Source of the DNA: Dictyobacter arantiisoli
GTDB taxonomy: Bacteria; Chloroflexota; Ktedonobacteria; Ktedonobacterales; Ktedonobacteraceae
NCBI RefSeq assembly: GCF_008326305.1
Contig: NZ_BIXY01000033.1
Coordinates: forward strand, 1 to 64,000
Length of the DNA: 64,000 bases
Direction of reading: 5' to 3'
A program made the translations under genes and the position numbers. How positions within the stretch are numbered: the first letter of the stretch is position 1; every line of letters begins with the position of its first letter. Under the pieces are notes generated by a model. It worked only from the letters and a program-made list of their open reading frames with translations. It made no database searches and was not told where the DNA came from. Below are positions 28,649 through 36,302 of this stretch, in pieces.

Positions 28649-28685
28649 CTCCCTTGCTCGTACGACTCTCTCACCCCAACGCTCC
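28649..28685 (-). repeat. Short interspersed repeat C, copy 2
   Basis: This is the reverse complement of the 11589-11624 sequence (GGAGCGTTGGGGTGAG then GTCGTACGAGCAAGGGAG). It lies in the 149-bp gap between convergent genes. TCTCACCCCA here also pairs with TGGGGTGAGA near 28715-28724, so the gap may fold as a long stem. Confidence 0.7.
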
Positions 28686-28768
28686 ACACTGTTCCCTGAG
28701 AAGGATGTTGCGGTGGGGTGAGAATGGCCTACGGGCGGGATGCTCCGAGCAAAACCTTCTCTCTCTGG

Positions 28769-29182
28769 TTAAGAGAAAGTAGCTTGGAGTAAGCGACGAA
28801 TGACGTTTTCTAGCTGATCAAGATCAAATGGTTTAGCCATTACAACATCTACAGGCAAATCTTTTAGCGCCGGTACACCAACGGCGGTCAACAGAATAAT
28901 GGGAGGTGGCAATCTTCTTTGCGCGACTGCCTCAACATGTAAAGCACGCACAAGATCAGCGCCATTTAACTTTGGCATCATAAAATCAGTAATCACGAGT
29001 GCAGGCCAGTGCTCATACACACGCTCCATCGCCTGCTGCCCATTTTGAGCCACAGAGGGAGTATAGCCTAGATCGGTCACGAAATCCGAGAGGAGGTCGA
29101 TAATGGCATCTTCATCATCAACAATAAGCACCAGGAAGGACTTTCCCTCTTGTAAATAATGCGCGGGTTCCCTGTCCGTCAT
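28769..29182 (-). CDS. Single-domain response regulator
   Basis: 137 residues forming only a receiver domain. The acidic pocket is VDDEDA (Asp22-Asp23), the phosphoacceptor Asp66 is in LVITDFMMPKLNG, and the conserved Lys lies in MAKPFD (about 121). There is no output domain. AGAGAGGTAG precedes the ATG. It starts 5 bp after the KaiC-like ATPase gene, so the two are almost certainly co-translated and probably act together in one signalling pathway. Confidence 0.93.
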   Translation of the reverse strand: MTDREPAHYLQEGKSFLVLIVDDEDAIIDLLSDFVTDLGYTPSVAQNGQQAMERVYEHWPALVITDFMMPKLNGADLVRALHVEAVAQRRLPPPIILLTAVGVPALKDLPVDVVMAKPFDLDQLENVIRRLLQATFS

Positions 29183-29187
29183 GGTCT

Positions 29188-30756
29188 CTACCTCTCTGTC
29201 GATTTTTTCTTCAATGTATGCGGCAGTAATTCTGCTCCTTGCTGCTCGATCAGTCCGAGGATAACCTCTAGTCCGCTTTCATCATGGGTCAGGACACGTA
29301 ATCCCTCTGGCGGCTTAATTTGAAACTCGCGCAACATATAATCATGAGATGAAAAACGCATTTTTAGCACAGAAAGGACACGATGCAACTTACCACGATA
29401 AGCTATTTGTTGCAAAAAGATAAGATTTTCGGCCAGGACAGCCAGCGCATCCGACGAGAAATCAAATTGCGTCGTAACATTTCGGGGCGTTTCTTTGATC
29501 GCCAGCAGCGTCACGCTCCGTTCGCGTAAGACAGACAGCAAGGCCGACAAATAATTAGAAGTCCGTTCTTTGCCATTACTTTCCTCAACAGCGCGCTCAA
29601 TTTCAGCAATGCTATCCACCACCACGCGTTGCGCATGTGTCTGCTCTAAAGCTGTAATCAATCGTAGCGCAATCTGATCGGGATCTAATTCAACAGGTTC
29701 CCAGCGTTGCAACGTCAGGCCACCATCTGGCGCGAGTGCGGCGCGCAATTGCTCGCCCAGCGCAAAATCGTCAGCCTTCTGAATCAATTGCCGACTGGTC
29801 TCGCGAAAACTGAGAAAAAGCGTCGGCTCGCTATTATGGACGCCATTCAATGCAAACTGCAACGCTAGCAAGGTTTTCCCCATCCCCAGGCTGCCGGTGA
29901 GCAAGGTACTTGTCCCACGCGTCAGACCGCCGCCCAGGAGCGTATCAAGTTCTGACAGACCGAAATCCGCTCGCCCACTAAATTGTATACGGCTGACTGG
30001 CGCCGTTAGATTGGTCGGCTCTTCTTGCTTTACGCGTGATTCCAGACGTGGAAAGACAGTTACGCCACTATCACTCAATGTCAGGCTATGTAAACCCGAG
30101 AGTGGAGCGCGTCCCCGTACTTTAATCACCTCTAAATTGCGAAATGTGCGTACCCCAACGATCTTAAAATACAAGCCAATCAACACATCGCCCGTGGTCA
30201 TTTCTGGGAAAAGCGCGGGATCATGTGGATCAGACTCGGTTGTGATCAGGGTGGTCGTGCCATGTAAACTCAGACGCAACCCCAGATCATAGAGTAAACG
30301 ACGTGTGGCATCAAGATTGGGCTCCAGACTGCGGATACTCTGAAAACCATCCAGCACCACCAGATTGGCCTTCGTTTGACGCACAGCAGCCACAATCTCC
30401 TGGCTCGTCGCCGCCAGGCCCTGTGGTAAAAATTGCTGCAAACTAAAAATCTGCACACTTGTACCAATCAAGCTCGCAGCATAGAAATGATAGGCACTCA
30501 GATGCGACAGCAGTTTTGTTGTTGGCTCCGAAAGTGCAGTTAAGATTATCACCCTTTGCCCGCGTTGCGCCGAAGCAAAGGCAATCTGGCTTGCAAGAGT
30601 CGTCTTGCCACTTCCAGGAGGGCCAAGAATAATCGATAAAGCCCCCTGTGGAATACCACCACCCAGCACAAGATCAAGTTGAGGTACACCCGTTGGTTCA
30701 AGCTGTACTAATGGCAGCGACTCCAGATCGGGGATAGCTTTCTGCGAATTATCCAT
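29188..30756 (-). CDS. KaiC-like double-domain RecA-fold ATPase
   Basis: 522 residues from the ATG at 30756, which has AAAGGGGAG upstream; a longer reading to 30840 lacks one. Two KaiC/RadA-type domains are visible. The first has Walker A GPPGSGKTT (residues 45-53) after TGVPQLDLVLGGGIPQG. The second has TGSLGMGKTLLALQ (about 288) after FGLSELDTLLGGGLTRG. Walker B-like strands are NLVVLDGFQS and RVVVDSIAE. It differs from cyanobacterial KaiC, and no kaiA or kaiB is nearby. Relatives are signalling ATPases of unclear output. The adjoining response regulator gene suggests a phospho-signalling partnership. Confidence 0.9.
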   Translation of the reverse strand: MDNSQKAIPDLESLPLVQLEPTGVPQLDLVLGGGIPQGALSIILGPPGSGKTTLASQIAFASAQRGQRVIILTALSEPTTKLLSHLSAYHFYAASLIGTSVQIFSLQQFLPQGLAATSQEIVAAVRQTKANLVVLDGFQSIRSLEPNLDATRRLLYDLGLRLSLHGTTTLITTESDPHDPALFPEMTTGDVLIGLYFKIVGVRTFRNLEVIKVRGRAPLSGLHSLTLSDSGVTVFPRLESRVKQEEPTNLTAPVSRIQFSGRADFGLSELDTLLGGGLTRGTSTLLTGSLGMGKTLLALQFALNGVHNSEPTLFLSFRETSRQLIQKADDFALGEQLRAALAPDGGLTLQRWEPVELDPDQIALRLITALEQTHAQRVVVDSIAEIERAVEESNGKERTSNYLSALLSVLRERSVTLLAIKETPRNVTTQFDFSSDALAVLAENLIFLQQIAYRGKLHRVLSVLKMRFSSHDYMLREFQIKPPEGLRVLTHDESGLEVILGLIEQQGAELLPHTLKKKSTER

Positions 30757-30842
30757 AAACTCCCCTTTTTCATTTGAATATGAGGATAGTATGACACACA
30801 GGGCGTCCTGAAACAAGAGTAAATCAACAAAAACAGTCATTC

Positions 30843-32915
30843 TTATTTTGCCGTTGCTCTATTCACCATATCCGCGCAATCATATAAGTGCAAAGTGCTG
30901 GTATTGCCACCCCCCTTAGTAGATCTCCACTTGCTGGTGGGCACGAGCTTACAATTACTTGCCACCCACGTGGGTACCCCTTCCTGCTGACCGCTTCCTC
31001 CCAACTTGCTGCCAGCCGCAGAGACTGAAGCACGGTACGCACTCGACAAGCCATCAACTACAGCATGCACATTACGGGTTGAGGCACTGAGCAGAAAGAA
31101 GCGCACTTTCTGCTGGACGATGAGCTCTTTGAGGTCAGCTGTCGTCACAATAGGATCGCTCCCCCCAAAGCCACCCAGAGCCATCACCGGTTTATTGGTG
31201 CTCAGAATCAACGGATCAGCGGTCCCTGAACTGGGCGTCGCCACCAAAAATTGGGTGTTTCCCTGATGGGCAATAAGATAAGCAACCAGCTTATGATCGA
31301 CGTTGACCAATTCCACAAGCGCTTTGGGTAGAGCAGGAGCTGTCTTTTCATGCGCATTTGGACCAGCTGTAGGGAAAGACGATTCGGTATTATGCATGAC
31401 GACGTAGCCAGACCAGAGTGTAGGAGCGATCAACAAGGCCAATAAGGCCAGACAGACCAACGCCAGGCCACTGCCAACAAGCACGCTATTCATGCGCCCC
31501 AATCCCCAGGCCAGCAGACGCAGAATCAGCAAGAGAATCACAACCAGTAGCATCACACCACCCACCAGAGGGATTAGCCATTGCGACCAGAGAGGATAAG
31601 ATGTGACTATGTACACCTGGGCAAACGCGGTCAGCGCCAGGGTCAAGGGAAGCAGCCAACCACGCCAACCTGCGCGCCGATAATCCTGCCACATCGTGAC
31701 CAGACCAATGCCCACGCAGGCGCTCAGGCCAGGAGCCAGCACGACCAGATAATATTGATGGAACGAATTATCCAATGAAAAAAAGACCGCCATCGTCAGG
31801 AACCAGATACCCCAGAGCACCAGTCCTAACTGCTGACGATCCTTTTGAAAGTTCGGGCGTCGCTGCCAGACCAGAGCCAGCATTCCCAGTAACGCACATG
31901 GCAAGAACCAGGCGATCTGCGAACCCAGTGAGACAGTGAAGAGATGGAAGAGAAGCAAGAAACTACCGGATGAATTATTAGCCGCCGGACGAGTAACCTT
32001 TACATCCTCTCTACGAACCGTTGTGCTCTGTTTCCCAGTCGCGGAAGTATGATTATTATCACCCACTGTAATATGCAGGCGATTTAAACCATTATAGCCA
32101 AAGGCCAGGCTCAATTCAGAATTATCTTTGGTTGAGCCAACATAGGGACGTTGCGAGACTGGCGTCAAATCAACAATAGCCGCCCAGGATAGAGATACTA
32201 CCAGCAATACAAGCAGGGCCAGCAATAAATGCCAGCTACGAGTCCAGATTTTGCGTGGTGCGCAGAGCAAATACACCAGTCCCAGAGCCGGGATGATGAG
32301 ATACGCCTCCGCCATCTTCACGTTAAAGCCCAGGCCCACCAGGCCAGCGGAAAGAAGCAACCAGCGCAATTTTCCACTTTCCGCCGCCTGAATGACTGCC
32401 CATGCCGCCAGCAGCAGGGCCAGCGCCAGCACACTATCAATAGTATTATTGCGATTCGTCACTACACTGATAGGAGTCAGGGCCAGCACCAGAGACGCGA
32501 CCAGTCCCGCTACAACCCCAAAATGGCGACGCACCAGCATATAGAGTAATAAGACCGAGAGAACACCACATAATGCCTGGGGGAAAAAGATGCTAAAAGG
32601 AGTAAAACCAAAAATTTTGCTACTCAATGTTTGTAACCAGAAGCCGACCGGCGGCTTATCCACTGTCACAAAACCACCGGGATCCAGGGACACAAAAAAG
32701 AAATTATGCCAGCTATCGGTCATACTTCTGACACCAGCTGCATAGTACAGATTGCCATAGCCATTCTGGCCGAGCTGAAAAAAATCCATCACAATTGACA
32801 GCAGCAAAACTGCTCCCAATGCGCTACGACTCCATATATTCGGTTCAGCTACCTGACGCCCAGGAGCTGCTTCAGTTACTGGTATGCCTGTCGATGCTTC
32901 AGCGACATTTGTCAT
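30843..32915 (-). CDS. Glycosyltransferase family 39 membrane protein (ArnT/PMT-like)
   Basis: 690 residues from the ATG at 32915, with AAGGAGATAA upstream; the longer frame to 33203 is out of keeping with the family. Membrane helices run through most of residues 30-560. The first extracytoplasmic loop holds SLDPGGFVTVDKPPVGFW, the acidic catalytic and metal-binding region of this fold. The C-terminal domain (about 590-690) is soluble and lies outside the membrane. Such enzymes move a sugar from a polyprenyl-phosphate carrier to lipid, protein or glycan acceptors. It lies 86 bp upstream of the KaiC-like gene start, so co-transcription is possible. Confidence 0.9.
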   Translation of the reverse strand: MTNVAEASTGIPVTEAAPGRQVAEPNIWSRSALGAVLLLSIVMDFFQLGQNGYGNLYYAAGVRSMTDSWHNFFFVSLDPGGFVTVDKPPVGFWLQTLSSKIFGFTPFSIFFPQALCGVLSVLLLYMLVRRHFGVVAGLVASLVLALTPISVVTNRNNTIDSVLALALLLAAWAVIQAAESGKLRWLLLSAGLVGLGFNVKMAEAYLIIPALGLVYLLCAPRKIWTRSWHLLLALLVLLVVSLSWAAIVDLTPVSQRPYVGSTKDNSELSLAFGYNGLNRLHITVGDNNHTSATGKQSTTVRREDVKVTRPAANNSSGSFLLLFHLFTVSLGSQIAWFLPCALLGMLALVWQRRPNFQKDRQQLGLVLWGIWFLTMAVFFSLDNSFHQYYLVVLAPGLSACVGIGLVTMWQDYRRAGWRGWLLPLTLALTAFAQVYIVTSYPLWSQWLIPLVGGVMLLVVILLLILRLLAWGLGRMNSVLVGSGLALVCLALLALLIAPTLWSGYVVMHNTESSFPTAGPNAHEKTAPALPKALVELVNVDHKLVAYLIAHQGNTQFLVATPSSGTADPLILSTNKPVMALGGFGGSDPIVTTADLKELIVQQKVRFFLLSASTRNVHAVVDGLSSAYRASVSAAGSKLGGSGQQEGVPTWVASNCKLVPTSKWRSTKGGGNTSTLHLYDCADMVNRATAK

Positions 32916-33619
32916 ACAGGTTATCTCCTTACATGACATGGGAATAAAATGGGGAGCAGCAAACATTCCTATGGTTAGAAATTTTAGAGCAGAAACTTCA
33001 ATAAAAGCTCTGGAAGTGCTAAAGAAGCAATTACTAGTTTCCAGTATTTTAGTCACGCCTCCACACAAAATTCTGAACCAGACGAAATTATGCCAATATA
33101 GACGAATAGACCACAATCTATAGTACCATATAACACTCTCTTTTGCTGCTTTTTGTGCAAATAGTACGCCCGCCGTTACCATCAATACATATCTTTCTTG
33201 CATAGAGAAAGATTCAATGCATAATCGTACTTTATCAAGCGCTTAAACAAGTCATTCTCATCTATATGATACAAAAAAATCTAGCTATCCTTTACCATGT
33301 TCTATGGACGATCTCTATAGCACATTAAAAGTGGGTATTGACTTTTCTGTATTCATGTTGAATACTTCTTATATAAGAGTGTCGGTGCCAAACGAAGAAT
33401 AAATTTATTCTAAGTGATACTCTAAGCACTATTTTTTGAAGTGCAGTATAGTACCCACATTCCTTTACTTTTTTATTTATGTAGTCTCAAGCAAAGACAG
33501 CATGTCACGCTCTACCATGCTTGCTTGCCCTACAAAGGAGAAGCTGTCCTTAGAGATGCTCTACCTTTGAACAAGCTGGCAATGATATGCAGACAGCAGT
33601 CAACGGAAAGGAAGCCGTT
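32916..33619. other. Long AT-rich intergenic region
   Basis: About 700 bp between divergent genes. A frame on the plus strand (32884-33123) and the upstream part of the minus-strand frame have no ribosome binding site. Near 33338 a TTGACT and an AATACT 17 bp later could be the promoter of the S53 gene at 33620, which is weak. No repeat of the multi-hairpin family is present. Confidence 0.4.
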
Positions 33620-34801
33620 ATGCGCAGACTTATCACCTCCTTCTCATCAATGGCCGTGCTCGTGCTATTGCTGATGGGAACATCCGCTACCGCGTTCGCC
33701 GCGCAAGCAAATGTCACCCCGACAGGCTTTTCATCACACCATGTTTGCAGCGTAGCAGCCGTAAATCACGCTTATTGTAATGCCATTCAGATCGACAAAA
33801 TCAAGGGGGCCATCGTACCCAACGCCTCACCGTCAGGCTTGAGTCCTGCCAATCTGCAATCCGCGTACAAACTCCCCTCATCCAGTGCAGGGAGCGGCCA
33901 GACCGTCGCAATTGTCGATGCATACAATGATCCCAACGCAGAGTCTGATCTGGCGGTATACCGCTCCCAGTTCGGTCTGCCAGCCTGTACCACCGCTAAC
34001 GGCTGCTTCAAAAAAGTCGGTCAAACGGGAAGTACCACCAGTTTACCAAGCAGTAATAGCAGTTGGTCCGAAGAGATCTCACTGGATCTCGATATGGTCA
34101 GCGCCATCTGTCCCAATTGTCATATTCTGCTCGTTGAAGCGAAAAGCACCTCTTTCTCGAATCTGGGAATTGCAGTCAATGAGGCTGTAACACTGGGAGC
34201 CAATACCGTCAGCAATAGCTATGGCGGTAGCGAATCAAGCAGTGAAACAAGCTATGCCTCCTACTACAATCATCCCGGTCATATCATCACCGCCAGCTCT
34301 GGAGACAGCGGTTACGGTGTTCAGGTACCAGCCGCGTTCAACACCGTCGTCGCAGTCGGTGGAACATCTCTTTCCAGCAGCAGCAATAGCCGTGGTTGGA
34401 CAGAAAGCGCCTGGAACGGGGCTGGTAGCGGCTGTAGCTCATACATCAGCAAACCGAGCTGGCAGACGGATAGCGGTTGTTCCAGAAGAACTGTCGCCGA
34501 CGTCTCCGCAGTAGCCGATCCCAACACGGGTGTCGCCGTTTACGATACCTATGGAGTTAGTGGCTGGTTAGTCTTTGGTGGCACCAGCGTCTCCTCGCCG
34601 ATCATTGCCAGCGTCTATGCTCTGGCCGGGAACGCGAGCAGCGTCAATGCCGCACAATCGCTCTATAGCAATACAAGTAGCCTGTTCGACGTCACCAGTG
34701 GTAGCAACGGCTCTTGCGGCGGAAGCTATCTCTGTACAGCGAAGAGCGGCTATGATGGCCCCACAGGACTCGGCACACCGGATGGAACCGGAGCCTTCTA
34801 A
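33620..34801 (+). CDS. Secreted S53-like peptidase (short sedolisin)
   Basis: 393 residues from the ATG at 33620, with AAAGGAAG upstream. A clear signal peptide (MRRLITSFSSMAVLVLLLMG to AFAAQA) is present, unlike in the S53 gene at 140. The catalytic domain starts almost at once (LQSAYKLPSSSAGSGQTVAIVDAY), so the long activation prodomain is missing. Glu and Asp are in SEEISLDLDMV, the oxyanion Asp in SSGDSGYG and the nucleophile in GGTSVSSPI. The C-terminal calcium site is DVTSGSNGSCGG...GPTGLGTPDG. Six or more Cys residues may form disulfides in the exported protein. A strong terminator follows. Confidence 0.9.
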   Translation: MRRLITSFSSMAVLVLLLMGTSATAFAAQANVTPTGFSSHHVCSVAAVNHAYCNAIQIDKIKGAIVPNASPSGLSPANLQSAYKLPSSSAGSGQTVAIVDAYNDPNAESDLAVYRSQFGLPACTTANGCFKKVGQTGSTTSLPSSNSSWSEEISLDLDMVSAICPNCHILLVEAKSTSFSNLGIAVNEAVTLGANTVSNSYGGSESSSETSYASYYNHPGHIITASSGDSGYGVQVPAAFNTVVAVGGTSLSSSSNSRGWTESAWNGAGSGCSSYISKPSWQTDSGCSRRTVADVSAVADPNTGVAVYDTYGVSGWLVFGGTSVSSPIIASVYALAGNASSVNAAQSLYSNTSSLFDVTSGSNGSCGGSYLCTAKSGYDGPTGLGTPDGTGAF

Positions 34802-34828
34802 ATTCGCTCTCATTGCGTCTGAACATAC

Positions 34829-34868
34829 GCCGGATAAGCTATCCTCGATAGCCTATCCGGCCTTTTTT
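34829..34868 (+). terminator. Rho-independent terminator after the secreted S53 gene
   Basis: A 15-bp stem, GCCGGATAAGCTATC with GATAGCCTATCCGGC (one mismatch) and a CTC loop, is followed directly by CTTTTTTG. Confidence 0.92.
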
Positions 34869-35097
34869 GTCATCAGCGCAACAGAGGAATCAACGTTCTA
34901 TCTTTATGAGAGGAAAGCGCTAAAATTTCTGGCAGATATGACATGGGGAACAGGAAAAAAGTCATATTTTAGCGCCGCTTTGCCACGATTGTGGTGCTGC
35001 AAACATTTATGTATAGGAAAGAGTTGTATTCTAAAGATAAGAGAAGTGATAGAATTATAGATACATACTTCCGCAAAGTCAGGAAAGGATGTGCTTT

Positions 35098-35622
35098 ATG
35101 CGTGAGATGGAAATATTGGCACTGCTCAGCACGCTGTTCTGGATCATTATGCTCATCCACTGTCTGTTCAATAGAGGGTTAAGAGGTGGACAGAAGCTGT
35201 TCTGGTTGTTTTTGATCTTTCTAATCCCCATCTTTGGGACTGTCCTCTATTTCTTTTTTGGCCGTCAACAGGCCATCAGACAACGCTATCAAGTCTATCG
35301 ATCCACACAACGTCAACGACAATCAACCTATTGGAATCAGCAGCCCTACTACCAACCACGTCAACCACAGCAACCGTATTATCAGCCCACACCTGCGCAG
35401 CCCACACGGACAGAGCGAGCGGCAGCACAGCAATCAACCTATTATCAACCACAGGCCCGACCGCCGGAGCCAGAGCAATCCTATCAGACCGGCTATAGTG
35501 CGCAAAGCCCATCCAGAGAAAAAGCAGGCTTTGAGACTGAGCCCGGCTACAATCAATACGACTATCCGCAGGCCAGTTATCCCGATCCTGAGCAGCCGCA
35601 ACAGCAAGCGCAGGCGCAATAG
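35098..35622 (+). CDS. PLDc_N-domain membrane protein with a Gln/Tyr/Pro-rich tail
   Basis: 174 residues from the ATG at 35098 (AAAGG 9 nt upstream); an ATG at 35089 overlaps that site. Two hydrophobic segments (ALLSTLFWIIMLIHCLF and LFWLFLIFLIPIFGTVLYFF, then GR) form the PLDc_N/phospholipase-D-nuclease N-terminal type of membrane module. This module is found alone in many small proteins of unknown role. Residues 65-174 are low complexity (QQPYYQPRQPQQPYY) and probably disordered. The composition resembles the N-terminus of the YggT protein at 15504. Confidence 0.85.
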   Translation: MREMEILALLSTLFWIIMLIHCLFNRGLRGGQKLFWLFLIFLIPIFGTVLYFFFGRQQAIRQRYQVYRSTQRQRQSTYWNQQPYYQPRQPQQPYYQPTPAQPTRTERAAAQQSTYYQPQARPPEPEQSYQTGYSAQSPSREKAGFETEPGYNQYDYPQASYPDPEQPQQQAQAQ

Positions 35623-35882
35623 TGAATTAAAATAATATAAAGGTTTTCTCAGGGAATTTTCTTTCCTAAACTTTCTCTGTGCTTTGATTTCTGTGCATAT
35701 AACGTTCATTAGCAAATAACTGCGGCATAGAGCATCTCTGATTCAGGGAGCGCCGTCTCAATCTTCACTGATCTGCTCTAAAAATTTTTCACCTCTCGTA
35801 TATCAGGCAATTGACAACACTTTGACTCTCATGGTATATGTCTTTGTGAAATAAATAAGCAACTGTCCAGGCGCTTTGACAT

Positions 35883-35962
35883 CTCGGATACCGAGTACCG
35901 GGTACCATTCTCACTGCAAGAAGGCAACATCTTCCGTGCGGATTGGCCCCGGTTTTCTTTTT
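35883..35962 (+). ncRNA. Candidate structured RNA ending in a terminator-like T-run
   Basis: CTCGG-ATA-CCGAG forms a tight hairpin (35883-35895). ACCGGG (35897-35902) can pair with CCCGGT (35948-35953) around an inner AAGA/TCTT stem, and TTTTCTTTTTTC follows. Three consecutive 7-mers GGATACC-GAGTACC-GGGTACC (35886-35906) overlap this structure. It lies in a 680-bp gap 260 bp past one gene and 340 bp before the sensor kinase gene. It could be a terminated leader, a small RNA or just a terminator. No known riboswitch core was recognised. Confidence 0.35.
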
Positions 35963-36243
35963 TCGTTTCTTCAACACTGCTCTAGCTCATCCACCTTTGT
36001 GCTCAAATACGGGCAAGTCCGCAGGTAACCGTTTCAGAACCCTTGCAGAGAGAAAAGAACTTCTGTTAAGATAGCATGACAGAAGAGTCTGGTACCCTAT
36101 ATCTCCCAGTAGAATGCGATCCTGAGCATGACCCCTTTCAAATCGTTCAGATTACAGGGTATAATAATGCCCGGGATGTCTGCATGGCGCGGCAAAGCCA
36201 GACTGATAAACAAGGGAGGCACGCTGCTACATGTGGCTATCGA

Positions 36244-36263
36244 CCTGACCTGACCTGACCTGA
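36244..36263 (+). repeat. Pentanucleotide tandem repeat (CCTGA x4) before the sensor kinase
   Basis: Four perfect CCTGA units end 39 bp upstream of the sensor kinase ATG. Being upstream, a change in copy number would alter promoter or leader spacing rather than reading frame. Confidence 0.75.
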
Positions 36264-36302
36264 TTGCTGAAAACGGACTGAAGAAAGAAAAGAGAAGACA
36301 GC

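Noticed and set aside
28660-28730. Strong terminator between the permease and response regulator genes
   Set aside because: TCTCACCCCA/TGGGGTGAGA pair, but the loop is about 37 nt and there is no T-run.
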